From Hygrophila difformis (lineage: Eukaryota; Streptophyta; Magnoliopsida; Lamiales; Acanthaceae): 64,000 nucleotides of DNA. The stretch's first letter is position 1. Every line of letters begins with the position of its first letter. The DNA is taken from contig JAOANR010000011.1 in the NCBI GenBank assembly GCA_030278955.1, positions 27,160,403-27,224,402 on the forward strand, read 5' to 3'. This document shows positions 1-11,409 of this stretch, piece by piece. Under the pieces are notes generated by a model. It made no database searches, was not told the DNA's origin, and saw nothing but the letters and a program-made list of their open reading frames with translations. The position numbers and the translations under genes are program-made.

Positions 1-706
1 CCAAATTGCAACATTTAGATCTAAGGTTGACATTTAGATTTTATGATCCAAGGTTAATATGTAAATTATTTATTATACAAACGGTATAACACTAAAGATA
101 TGGAGATAAATATCTATGTATCTAACTACATGTTGGATCTTAGATCTTACCAAATTGCAACATTTAAATTTAAGGTTAAGATTTATATCTTATGATCAAA
201 GGTTATTATGTAAATTACAATCGGTATAATACTACACGATACGGAGATAAATAACTAACTACATGTTGAATGTTAGATCTTACCAAATTGCAACATTTAA
301 ATCTAAGGTTAACATTTATATCATATGATCTAAGGTTAATATGTAAATTAGTTATTATACAAAGGGTATAATACTACAAGACATGGAGATAAATATCTAA
401 GTATCTAACTACATGTTGGATCTTAGATCTTACCAAATTGCAACATTTAAATTTATGGTTAACATTTATATCTTATGATCTAAGGTTATTATGTAAGTTA
501 GTTATTATACAATCGGTATAATACTACACTGATATGGAGATAAGTAACTAACTATATGTTGAATGTTAGATCTCACCAAATTGCAACATTTAGATCTAAG
601 GTTAACATTTATATCATATGATCTAAGGTTAATATGTAAATTAGTTATTATACAATCGGTATAATACTACACCATATGGAGATAAATAACTAACTACATA
701 TTATTG
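1..706. repeat. Tandem satellite, five units of about 133-150 bp with A-B alternation
   Basis: Units start with CCAAATTGCAACATTTA at positions 1, 150, 283, 433 and 576, giving periods of 149, 133, 150 and 143 bp. Units 1 and 3 share a longer tail (AAATATCTA.GTATCTAACTA, then GTTGGATCTTAGATC). Units 2 and 4 share a shorter tail (AAATAACTAACTA, then GTTGAATGTTAGATC). Unit 5 starts like the others and ends with a shortened B-like tail. The array is cut by the window start, so its full size is unknown. No coding potential is visible. Confidence 0.85.
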
Positions 707-1706
707 TAAGGTTAACTAACTACATTTAGATCTAAGGTTAACTACACTTATGATCTTTTGATCATATTTCAAATTTGGTAGGATCAAATTATAACCATTA
801 ATATCTAAATTTTACAATTAAGATCGAAATCCTACTAAATTTAAGATCTGAATCATTGTTAAGAACTAAGAATTGAGATCATAGAATTGTACGGCTTCGT
901 TTGGTAAATAAATAGACTTTAGAGTTTAGAGTTTGGTTTCAAAGATTAGAGTTTGGCTTCAGAGATTAGAGTTCCCAAAACCACGAAAATGAAATTTTAT
1001 TACTTACAATGAAATTTGCAATAGCTATGGTTTGATTTGCAATGAAATTTTATTACTACAACCAAAATTATTCTAGTGTAACATTAATTTTTTATTGTGT
1101 ATTAGCTTATGCTTATTATTATTCTAAACCATTCTTTATTTTTCACTTTCAAATTTAATAATCCATGAATTATTAGAAATTTAAAATTTATGCGATCACA
1201 TAAAATTCTAGTATATACTACCACTAATATTTTTTTTTTTTTTACTTTATCATTGAAAGTTGAAAAATCATAATAACCAGTATTTATCAACTAATTATCT
1301 TGTAAAATTAATCTATTGGTGAATCATGACTTCATCCCCAATATTTCTAATTTAATTACCAACTATTAATCACTTTTCTATGTTGAATTATACAAGTAAA
1401 ATTATACAATGAGTGTAATTACTAATATATTATTCACTATAAATTATACTCCATATAACGCCCAAAGAGAAAGATAATGAAGATAAAAGTCATAAAATTC
1501 CAATATTGTTTATAAAGAGATAAACGAAGCATACTTTTAATAGTTTATTTTATAGTATATATTAGTAAAATACTAAAGTAAAATAAAACTAACCAATAAA
1601 CATAGTCAGTGTAATCATTATAAGTCTTGAACCCCACAACCTACGCAGCAGAAGACCTCCACATACAGTCAGTTCATTAGCTTTCAATTCATGTTGCTTT
1701 GGCATT
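707..1706. other. AT-rich spacer upstream of the hAT gene
   Basis: No gene is recognised. A short direct repeat of about 22 bp built on AGAGTTTGG.TTCA.AGATT occurs about three times at 911-976. A T-run lies at 1230-1241. The last few hundred bases should hold the promoter of the transposase gene, but no clear TATA element stands out. Confidence 0.5.
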
Positions 1707-4062
1707 ATGTCTTCTTCACAAAATAACGCCAATGCAACTTCAGAACAAAAAATTGGTACAATGAATCTTGAAAAAAGTCCATTATGGAAGCATGCATCCA
1801 TCGTTCGTGATGCTTCAAATAATGGGGGTGGAAATAAAGTGTGGATTTGCCGTTACTGTAACATCGAATTCACGAGTTCCTATTCGAAGGTGAGGTGTCA
1901 TTTGCTTCGAATTTCAGGCAAAGGGATTAGACCATGTGCAAAGGTGAATGATGATATTCTTGAGCAATTGAAGAGCGAAGAGACAGAGGCAGAAGTTAAG
2001 AAGACTCTTCAAGCTAAGGAATTAGAAGCAAGGAAAAACTATGTCACTCTACCTCCCGGTTCCGATTTGAAGCAACACAAGAAACGAAAAGGTATGCAAT
2101 CAGCTATTCAGAACTCTTTTGATGTTGCCAGTAGAGATGAAGTTGACAAAGAATTAGCCAGAGCCTTTTACACTGGAGCCATCCCTTTTAACTTTGTGCG
2201 AAACCCTTACTTCAGGAGTTATAGCACAAAATTAGCTAATAGCAATCTTGCTGGCTATGTCCCCCCAACTTCAAATCGCCTTAGAACTACTTTGCTAGGC
2301 CAAGAGGTAACCCACTGTCAAAGGTTAGTGCAACCGATAAAAGATACTTGGGCAACAAAGGGGGTTTCTATATGTTCTGATGGATGGACAGATGGGGCAA
2401 ATAGGCCTATCATAAACCTTATCGGAGCCTCTGGAACAACAGCTGTGTTCCTTGATTCTGTCAATGCATCCGGAGTACGCAAGGATGCTGTTTATGTGTC
2501 TGAGATATTCATCAAGGTTATTGAAGATATCCGACCACAAAATGTTGTTCAAGTTGTAACCGATAATGGAGCAAATTTCAAAGCTGCTGGTATGAATTTA
2601 GTTGTTTATGATTTGTGTAATTTTCACTTATTTGTAAATTGGTTCACTGATCTCAGTAAATAGTTTTCATTGATTTAATTTTTATGTTCTTGACAGGTGC
2701 TATTATTGAAGCCAAATATCCACAGATTTTTTGGACACCATGTGTGGTCCATTGTGTAAATTTGGCTTTCAAAAGCATATGTGAACCAGCTGAGTCTGCA
2801 GATCATTATCAAGCATGCAAGAGATTCAAAGATTTGTGTGGGCAGATCAATGAGATTCAAAAGTTCATCACTACTCATGACATGGTGAAAGGTATATTTC
2901 GCAAACACTCGAAATTACTTCTTCTCCATGTAGCAGATACTAGATTTGCTAGTCATTATTTGGTTGCGGAACGATTGATCTCAGTTAAGGATGGACTTGA
3001 AAAGATGGTATTGGATTCTGATTGGAAAGCACTATTTAAATCTAACACTAATCCTATGGATATAAAAGCCCGTGGGATTAAGGAAATGATTTTGAGTGAT
3101 GCATGGTGGGATGATCTTGATTTCTTTTTGAAGTTGATGAAACCGTTGCATGAGATGATTAGGGCAGCAGATAAAGATGAACCCGTATTACATCTTGTAT
3201 ATGATATGTGGGATTCTATGATTGAAAAGGTAAAGATAGCTATTTTCGAATATGAGCACAAGGATGTTACTTGCCAATCATCTGAGTTGTTTGATACAAT
3301 CCATAAGGTCTTAGAGAAGAGATGGGATAGAAGTAATACCCCATTACATTGTTTGGCCCATTCATTAGTTCCAAAATTTTATACCACAAAGTGGCTTAAG
3401 GGAGGAAGGGCAGGATTTCAAAGAATAGCACCCCATCAAGATCAAGAAGTTTCTACCAATAGAAATATTTGTTTTCAACGCCTTTTTTCCAAGACAGTGG
3501 ATTATCACCGTGCTCTTAAGGAGTATGGATGCTTTTCATGTGGTGTAGAAGCTTTTGGTCAAACACATGTCATGGCAGCTAGAGATGAAGAAGAACCACT
3601 TAGTTGGTGGTCTAATTATGGATCAGCTGCCCCTCTGTTGCAAGCTTTAGCGTTTAAAATATTTTCGCAGCCGGCTTCATCATCATGTTGTGAGCGGAAT
3701 TGGAGTGATTACTCCAACATTCAAACAATTAAGAGAAACCGGCTAAATTCAGACAGGGCAAGGGATCTAGTAGCAGTCCACAATACCCTTCGGTTACTTG
3801 GAAGAAAAGAAGATAAATACAAGCATGGTCCTTGTAAATATTGGGATGTTGGTGAGCATGCTAGTTTTTTATTATATTGTTAGCTGTTAAAAACATAATT
3901 AATTGATAATTGATTAACATTTTATTTTTCTAGATTTTCTGGGTTGTAGGTGGCGACGAATTTGATGTTGATGCAACACTTGCATCTTTATCTATTAATG
4001 ATCCTGAATATGAAGCTGCTCAATTTGATATGGAAGAAGGGGACGTCCACTACGAGTCATGA
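1707..4062 (+). CDS. hAT-superfamily transposase (BED zinc finger, DUF659, hAT dimerisation domain), apparently intact
   Basis: Three exons, 1707-2589, 2697-3851 and 3950-4062, join with GT-AG introns of 107 and 98 bp to an uninterrupted 716-residue frame. Visible in order: an N-terminal BED-type finger (C49, C52, H65, C77; the W before C49 is also typical); a basic linker; a DUF659 block with the acidic motifs CSDGWTD (D225) and VVTDNGANF (D286); and a C-terminal dimerisation region with ASSSCCERNWSDYS (E627). D225, D286 and E627 fit the hAT DDE arrangement by position; I infer this rather than prove it. The first intron splits the DNGANFKAAG / AIIEAKYPQIFWTPC junction that is continuous in relatives. 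Protein length is normal for this plant class. It may be an autonomous element or a domesticated gene; no left terminal repeat was found. Confidence 0.88.
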
Positions 4063-4220
4063 GGATTGAGAATTCGAGATGTGGAGCATTCACTTTTTAT
4101 ATTGAGTTTTTGGAATTTGATTAGAGACTATTAGACTGTTTTGCTTGGACTATTTAGTTAGACTAGTCTTTTGCTTGGACTGTATGGGGTTTTCTTTAAA
4201 TTTAAGTATTGAAATGATGG

Positions 4221-4273
<53 letters not shown>
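4221..4273. repeat. (ATT)n microsatellite
   Basis: About 17 perfect ATT units directly downstream of the hAT gene, ending in TATATAAAAA. Antisense and sense reading frames across it give artefactual poly-Y or poly-N peptides. Confidence 0.95.
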
Positions 4274-4276
<3 letters not shown>

Positions 4277-4284
4277 AAAATTGA

Positions 4285-4452
4285 GTGTTCAATATTATTT
4301 TTCGGACACTCCGAATCGTGTCCGTATCTTGAAAATGGTCAAGACACTTGTTTGACCGTGTCCCCGTATCCCTAAATTTTAAAAATTGAGTGTCGACTCC
4401 TCCGATTCCCGAATCGTGTCCGACACTCAAAAGCGAGTCCGAGTAACATAGG
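4285..4452 (+). other. Possible 3' terminal/subterminal region of the hAT element
   Basis: The stretch carries GAATCGTGTCCG twice (4312-4323 and 4410-4421), further CGTGTCC motifs, and GAGTGTCG / CGACACTC in opposite orientation, then closes with GAGTCCGAGTAACATAGG. Clusters of short subterminal repeats next to a transposase gene are typical of hAT elements. No matching inverted copy (CCTATGTTACTCGG) was seen on the 5' side in the window, so the element boundary is unproven. Confidence 0.4.
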
Positions 4453-4763
4453 TATTAACCATTGAAAAATAGAAGGTAAGCAGTGAAAATTGGCGAGAGC
4501 GAGAATTAGACTACTCTCTGCACTCTATTCTGCACTTAAAATTAGGCCACAAGGAAAATCACAGAATGTGAAACCAAACCGCAATAAACTATTAGCCCAA
4601 CCAAAATCGTAGAAAATGCACAAAAAGAATTCAAATTCAAAACTGAAAACAAATATAGTGTAACTCGGTAATGCTAGACAGGTGGCCGAGTGAGGTAGTA
4701 CATGAGCCTCTTTTTGTATAAAAATAACAAAATGGATAACCAAATTATATCAGTTATTTATAC
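4453..4763. other. Spacer with no recognised gene
   Basis: AT-rich sequence between the hAT region and the first HUB-like exon fragment. I see no continuation of the HUB reading frame here: the exon ending at 4764 has a good donor site, but no following exon is found. Confidence 0.5.
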
Positions 4764-6268
4764 CTCTCTTTCTCCAGTTCTATTTGTAACTCGGTAAGAT
4801 GTGCTCTAGTGCTTTCAACATGAGATTGAGCTCCATTAAGTGTGCCAGTCACTTGTTCAGATGATTTCTTCAACTCTACCAATCTTCTTCGGGAACTTTG
4901 TACTGCAGCAACATTGCGGGCTTTATCTTCAGCAAGCCTCTTCATATGGTCGAGGTAGGCTTTTAACTGCCATAGAACGGTCATTAGTAGCATATATGAT
5001 GGCATTTATCACTATAAGCATGCAAAACTCCATGTTACCTGATCGTCAATTCTACCAGCTTTAAGTTCACATAACTCAACAGTTTTCTTGGCCTGCAATA
5101 CGGCTTTCTCCAGTATTTGTTTTTCCATAAGAAGGCTGTCTCCAGCATGCCTTGCATACACGCCCTCTAAAACGAGCTGAAACAGGAATAGGAATAGGAA
5201 TAGCTCAATGAAAATTTAAAAATAATGCAGCAAGAGCAGCATAATATTCTATTTAGACTGAAAGAAACAATTCATGACTGTTTACAATTTGGATAGGAGG
5301 TTCCAAACCAAAACCAATTGGTAATGAGAGGAGTGACTCTTATCCATATAAGCAAGCAGGCAGCCCACCATTTAAGCAACGTGAGACATTTTTCAACACA
5401 CCCCCTCGAGATGAATTCATCTCGAAATGATCTTACATTGAGATCGATCGAAATGTATTCAATTTGGATATCCATGGCTCTGATATCATAATATAATTTG
5501 GATTGGAGGTTCTAACCCAAAATCAATTGGTAATGGATGGAGTGATTCTTCTTCATATAAGCAAGGGGGGCCACCATTTAGGTGATGGGGGACATTTTAC
5601 CAAGGCTAAACTTCTTATATAGAAGATTTGCTGCTTCATGCTTCCCAGAAAAATGCTGCATTTTCGCTCTAAATTTTGTATAGAATAAAGGAATTTAATT
5701 AAAAAGTTGATTTAACTCATCCCTTTGAAGTTTAAACAAACAAGAATATACTTATTACAATTTTATCGGCATATGAAAACAAAGATGTTAACAAGGGCAT
5801 TTAATTTCCATTAACAGATTAAAGTTGAGGAAACAAACGTAACAGCATTGTCTTCAACTGGTTCTACCCACAATGATAATACTGTATTTGGGAGTCATTC
5901 AAATTACACTACAAAGTTCCTAACAGGACACAAAACTTGAGTGAAACAGTCCATAAATCCGTCACATGCAATTTGAAGCTGACAAATTTAAGGCAAAAAA
6001 TGTAAATAATACTATGTTTTAAGAAATGACCTTGACATTATAATCATATCTTTCTGTGACTTGCTGCAAGAGTTGCTGATTATGAGTCTGCATGTCATCG
6101 TATGCCTGCCCAATGGTTTGCAGAGGCAGAGGCTGATTATTTAATCCAATGCAAGATGCATAACAAATATGTTTAGACAACAAGAGAATACAAACCTCTA
6201 TCTCCGATAGATCGGCCTCAGTTTCTTCATGTTTAGACTTTAGGGCATCCGAGAGCTTTGTCTTTTCC
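4764..6268 (-). pseudogene. Fragment of a HUB1/HUB2 (BRE1-like) histone H2B E3 ubiquitin ligase gene
   Basis: Four consecutive exons are readable on the minus strand: 6268-6196, 6132-6031, 5176-5039 and 4966-4764, all with GT-AG borders and compatible phases. They encode coiled-coil sequence with TIGQAYDDMQTHNQQLLQQV, YDYNVK then LVLEGVYARHAGDSLLMEKQ, and TVELCELKAGRIDDQ then LKAYLDHMKRLAEDKARNV. This matches the central coiled-coil of plant BRE1-like ligases, which monoubiquitinate histone H2B. The roughly 500-residue N-terminal part and the C-terminal RING are absent, so no ligase could be made. Frames inside the four exons are open, which suggests a recent capture or truncation. HUB1 and HUB2 cannot be separated on this segment. 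Confidence 0.8.
5286..5605 (-). repeat. TRIM-like retroelement remnant in an intron of the HUB fragment
   Basis: Two related blocks of about 100 bp (5286-5395 and 5500-5605), both running AATTTGGAT.GGAGGTTC then CCAATTGGTAATG then ATATAAGCAAG, flank a centre holding CCATGGCTCTGATATCAT. The reverse complement of that centre is a slightly mutated initiator-tRNA primer binding site (TGGTATCAGAGCC). Two short terminal repeats around a PBS with no coding interior fit a terminal-repeat retrotransposon in miniature. It lies inside the intron 5177-6030. Confidence 0.5.
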
Positions 6269-6714
6269 CTACAATAATTGGGAAATGATACGAAGTTAAT
6301 AAGAAAATAACTTTTCTAGATAAGACAATATTCATTTGCAGGTTGGGAATAATACAAATGAATCACGGATCATTGAAAACTTTCATATCATGTCAGCCAT
6401 GATACTAAATTTCAGTAGCACTGGACGTGCATCCGTTAGCTTCTTCTTGTTTTCGATGAACCGCCAAATGGTGGCTAATAGTTCCCGCCAACTCACGACC
6501 AATAAAAAGGCCGAAACGCCGAGCTCGCGACCCTGGTGGAGGACATAGAAAACCGAATGCGCCGATGAGGGTGTACACGAAGGTCCTACTGAATCAGTAA
6601 CTAAAACGATCCAAAAACCAATCAATTTAACAAAAACCAAAACCCTAACCACAAGATCCAAACCCAGAGCAAAAAGAAGTTCATTCATGATTGATTAAAA
6701 TCACCATCCCTCAC

Positions 6715-7480
6715 CTTCCTGCACTTCTTCGCCGGCCGTTCTCTAGCCGAACACTTGAGAAAATTTCCATTCCAGCGGCACTTGTGGGCCCGCCCCAGTT
6801 GAAGCCACCTCCCCGCCATCAGCACTGTCCATTATTCTCGACAACAGCAACAACAGAAAAAAAGGAAAGGCAAAAAAGAAAACCTCCCCAAAAGAAACAA
6901 CACAACAACAATAACAAAACTGATTCCTTTTTTCCTCCGAGTCCCTCCCAAATCCCACTTGAGCGACCAAAAAAGAAAACCCCTGAAAACAAAAGACCTA
7001 ATTAGGGCGGAGAAATTGAACAAGATCGAAGCAGCGATGGCCGGAGGGAATTGAAGGCCCATTAAAATCCCAAAGGAAGGAAGAGAGAACCCTATCACAA
7101 CGCCTCACCTAGAGAACCCTAAAATCCCAAATCGAACAGGCCCAGTAAGGAAAAATTTGATGAATTGAAGGCCGATATTACCTGATGGTCGCGGAAATGA
7201 AGAAGAGCTCGGCGGCGGCGGCGAAGGACGACGGTGTGGAAGAAAATGAGAAACGCAGGGGGATTCGAGGGGAGAGGGCGAGTGGATGTGAAGGAACTGA
7301 CGAATGCTGCTGGGGTTCCGGAGAAAAAATGGATGTAAAAAGGAATCCAACAGCCAGAATTTTAATTGAATCCCTGATCCAACGGTGGAAAATGAAACTG
7401 GAGATGGGCACTGTTTGGCAGTCCTCTCTTATAGTATATAATAGAGATAACGGTGTGTTTCCCATTTTTACTCCATTCAG
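6715..7480 (-). pseudogene. 5' end fragment of a protein phosphatase 2A regulatory subunit B (B55) gene with a nonsense codon
   Basis: A start codon at 6832-6830 opens a frame reading MDSADGGEVASTGAG then PLEWKFSQVFG, a stop (TAG, 6745-6743), then RTAGEEVQE up to a splice donor after 6715. PLEWKFSQVFGERTAGEEVQ is the characteristic start of plant B55 subunits, so the stop replaces the glutamate codon. Upstream sequence to about 7480 is pyrimidine-rich with spliceable sites (for example CATCAG before GTAATATC at about 7190) and looks like the gene's 5' UTR. No later WD-repeat exons are found; the next exons on this strand belong to a HUB gene. B55 subunits target the PP2A holoenzyme to substrates, and this fragment could not. 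Confidence 0.75.
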
Positions 7481-8028
7481 TCACTGCGACTCACGTAGAA
7501 ATTATACCTAGCTGCTAGCTCCAAAACCCCAAGCCCTAATTTTACTATTTAACGACGTTGTTACTCATGGCTATGGAGATTATATATTGACCTCAACGCA
7601 AAACCCTCACATAATCCTACCAATCGATCATCAACATCAGCTGGTGAGTTACTTTGTAATTTTACGTACGTACGCACGCATGGTTTGCTTTGGCACAATC
7701 CGTTCGTTTCTCAAGAAATAATTATGTGTTAATTGTTCAGATGTCGGAGTCGGAACGTGATTTCATCGGCGAGCCCGACGAGGTTTCGATTGCGCGCTGA
7801 TTTGAATTTGTTTGTTCGTTCGTGATTATTGTATGCTTCGGTGTGGAGTGTTTTAGTTCTGAAAATCTGAATCTGAATGAATGCACGAACAGGTGAATTA
7901 CGATAACTTGATTGAGGAGTTAAATCGGACCAAGTCCGAGAACAGGAAGTTGAACGATACGATCGCAATGGTATTGAAAGACGTGATTAATTTGATGCAA
8001 AGACAGCCTGCGGAGGCAGCAGGAGAGG

Positions 8029-8331
8029 TGTGAGATTCAGAGAGCAGCGAAGAGAAACGAGAGAAAAGATGGAGCTGAAAGTTCATTTCATTGATGTTGA
8101 AGAAGCAGTTATGAACAATGTACAGCTCAGAAGATATATAAATACTAAAGCGTATCAACGCTTTCTCAATATAAGCCCAAGCAAACAAAATATGGGCCAG
8201 AAAAAAAAATAAAACAAACAAGGCCCAAACAAGCCCAAAAGAACAAATAAAATTCTGAAGCCCAGCATAGGCTTCAACCGATGCCTTGTTGCTGCCATCG
8301 ACCACCATCCATGCTCTTCATACTCTTATCA
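8029..8331 (-). repeat. Copia 3' LTR
   Basis: Starts TGTGAGATTCAG and ends CTCTTATCA in window orientation. It contributes a TGA two codons past the junction with the WRKY frame (GAG GTG TGA). Confidence 0.95.
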
Positions 8332-8350
8332 TCCCCCCCCCCCCCCCCCG
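8332..8350 (-). other. Copia polypurine tract, a run of 17 G
   Basis: Directly next to the 3' LTR the plus strand has 17 C (8333-8349), which is a G17 tract followed by A in element sense. It occupies the polypurine tract position. Such a pure G tract is unusual and prone to slippage. Confidence 0.8.
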
Positions 8351-11300
8351 CAAGCTGAAGGAGACCACAACTTCAGCTTGGAGCAGAATGATTGGAAGTG
8401 CTTTGGAGACAGCCCTTTGGTGAAGAAGTCAGCAAGTTGATGTTGAGAGGATACAAATTCAGGTACAATATCAAGTTTCTTGAAGTGGTCACGAACAAAA
8501 TGGCATTTGATGTCAATATGCTTCGTTCGTTCATGATGAAGGGAGTTCTTCACAAGTTGAATGGCTGACTGATTGTCACTCAGCACAGGGAAAGGTCGAG
8601 GCAAGGGAAGTCTGAGTTCTTGAAACAATGAGCCAATCCAGAGCACCTCTTTGGTAGCAGCCCCTATGCTTCTATACTCAGCTTCAGTGGAACTCAAGGA
8701 GACTGCATTTTGCTTCTTGGTTTTCCAGGAAATGAGGGCATCACCAAGGAAAATACAATAACCACTCAAGGATTTTCTGGTGTAGGGGCAATTGCCCCAG
8801 TCAGAGTCGCTATACCCTTTTAATTCCAGAGGCAAGCCAAAAGGATAAAACAAGCCAACCTGGAGGGAATTTCTGAGATACTGGAGAACTTGAATAGCTG
8901 CTTGCCAATGAGCTTTAGTAGGAGAGTGCATAAACTGACTTAGCTGTTGGACTGAATAACAGAGATCAGGCCTTGAAAAACCAAGGTACAAGATTTTTCC
9001 AACAACCTTCCTAAAAAGCTGAGGATTGTCAAACAATTCACCATCTGGACTGAGAGACTTGTGAGGTGTGCCAGGAGTATGAGCCTTGGGATTGGGAGGA
9101 ATATCAAGTTCAGAAATGAGATCTGAAGCATATTTGGCCTGAGAGATGGTATATCCTGCTGCAGTGGTGTTAATTTCCAAACCAAGAAAGTATGATGCAG
9201 CTCCAAGATCTTTAATGGTGAATTTGTCATGTAATGCAGCCTTGATGGAAGTGATTTCAGACAGATCATCGCCTGTGACAAGAATGTCATCGACATATAC
9301 AACCAATATCACAATACCAACTGCTGTGAATTTGACAAATAAGCAAGTATCACTGTAGGTGGATTTGAACCCAACCTCTGTGAGGAAGTCAGCTAAGGCT
9401 ATATACCACTGGCGTGGAGCTTGCTTGAGGCCATAAAAAGATCTTCGAAGTTTACACACACCACCAGGAAAAGAAGCAAGACCAGGAGGGCAAACCATAT
9501 AAATTTCTTTATCCAAGTCTCCATGTAAAAAGGCATTGTTGATGTCTAATTGAGAAAGAGACCATTTGAATGATGCTACAAGAGCAATAATAATCCTTAC
9601 AGTGTCAGTTTTGGCTACAGGTGCATAAGATTCATTGTAGTCAAGACCAAATTTCTGGTGGAACCCCTTTGCAACAAGCTATGCCTTGTGCTTACTTATA
9701 CTGCCATCTGCATTGTGTTTAACTCTAAACATCCATTTGCAACCAATTGGCTTCTTTCCTGGTGGAAGTTTGACAATGTCCCAGGTATGATTCAGCTGCA
9801 GAGCTTCAAGCTCATTCTCTACAGCCTTCTCCCAGTGTGAGATTCCTTTTGCTTCATCAAAAGACTGTGGGACTGATTCAAGATCCATAAGTGAAGAACA
9901 CACATAGTCCTTATATCGAATAGGCTTCCTGATCTCTCTCCGAGGTCTGGATGGAAGTGTAGAAGCAGGAGCTTGCTGCATATCAGTGCCAACAGATGAA
10001 GGCTGCTGGTTTGTAGAAGACAAACCAGCTGAGTTAGAGATGTCACTGGACATCTCATGAGAATTTTGTGTGTTCTGATTCTCAGTGGGAGAATTAGAAG
10101 AAGTTACATGAGTGTTACTCAGTGGGCTGTGAGAGCCAACTGGAGATTGGACATTGCTCAAAGGAACTGTGGGTTCCTTTGGAGATAAGTTGTATGGTTC
10201 AGTGGTAAAAGGAAGTTTAAGTGAAGGGCCAGTGGTTAAAGGACCAGTAAAGGAAGGAGCAGGTTGGGAAGAGGAATCAGGTGTGATTGAATCAGGGTTT
10301 TGGAAAGGAAATATGTGATCATAAAAGATCACATCTCGAGACACAATAACTTTCCTGGTACCTGGAATCAGAAATTTGTATCCCTTTTGATTTGAGGCTA
10401 AACTAAGATGTACATCCTTCATCCCTCTAGCATCTAATTTTCCAAGGATAGGATTGGGATCTTTAACAAAGGCTAGGCAACCAAAAGTATGAAGTGAGGC
10501 CAAGTCAGGTTTTATTCCACTTAAGATCTCAGAGGGTGATTTTCAATTTAGAACTTTTGTAGGTAAATGATTGATAATATATGTGGCTGCTAACATGGCA
10601 TCTCCCCAGTAAGATTTTGGGATAGAAGAGGTAAGAAGAAGGCTTCTAGCAACCTGTATGAGATGTTGGTGCTTTCTTTCTACCCTCCCATTTTGCTGAG
10701 GTGTGTAAATGCAAGAGGTTTGATGTATGGTTCCAAGGCTGGATAGGAGGTTTTTGGTTTTGGAATTGCAAAATTCAGTTCCATTGTCTGTTCTCAGAAC
10801 TTTAATGGAACAAGAGTACTGGTTTTTGACAAGGGCTATGAAGTTAGATAAGGAGGTAAAGGTTGTTGATTTTGAGTGAAGAAGATAAAGCCAAGTGGCT
10901 CTTGATGCATCATCAACTATGGTAAGCATATATTTTGAGTTGGATCTATCACACAAGGAAAATGGCCCCCAAAGATCTCAATGTACAAGGTCAAATTTAG
11001 ACCAAGCATGTGAAGAACTGAGATTAAAGGGCAATCTATACATTTTAGACAAATGACATATATCACAGGGTAATTCAATACTAGAATCAATGCACAATCC
11101 AAGTTTTGACATAACAGTGAGAGATGGATGACCAAGTCTATTATGCCAACTAAGGGCTGAATTTGAAGCAAGAGAAACAGAATTGGAAACTAAATCAATG
11201 GAGTTTACAGTATCTGGCAAGAAAATCTTACTTGGTTTAGTGCTACAAGTGTAGAGCTTATTCAATATCCTAGCTGTAAGAAGTATGTCATTAGTGTTCC

Positions 11301-11409
11301 GGGCCTGCAAAGTGCAAGATGAAGGATCAAATATGGCTATGCAGTTAAGATCTTGAGTGAGTTGGCTGATGGAAATGAGGTTTAACATGATTCCAGGAAC
11401 ATAACACAT
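8351..11409 (-). pseudogene. Copia pol: GAG pre-integrase, integrase, reverse transcriptase, RNase H; broken
   Basis: Read on the minus strand: the pre-integrase motif HNRLGHPS and a paired-Cys region (about 11150-11050), integrase core with RTDNGTEF and PQQNGRVERKH (about 10950-10545), a linker with PFQNP and RPRREIRKP, then reverse transcriptase with LHGDLDKEIYM, YGLKQAPRQWY and the catalytic YVDDILVTGDD (about 9270), and RNase H with SSTEAEYRS and TKHIDIKCHFVRD. In-frame stops interrupt it at about 10980, 10543 and 9679. The segment starting at 11409 is in another frame from the upstream protease, so there is also a frameshift near 11400. Conserved catalytic motifs remain, consistent with a recently active lineage. 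Confidence 0.9.

Noticed and set aside
4145..4430. Small open frames with poly-Tyr or poly-Asn
   Set aside because: Direct translation of the ATT microsatellite.
4453..4560. Helitron 3' end for the HUB/B55 mosaic (CTAA before T near 4510 on the minus strand)
   Set aside because: The preceding bases form no convincing hairpin.
6383..6688. Additional N-terminal exon of the HUB fragment (ENKKKLTDAR region)
   Set aside because: Similarity to HUB coiled-coil is too weak and splice borders and phase do not fit.
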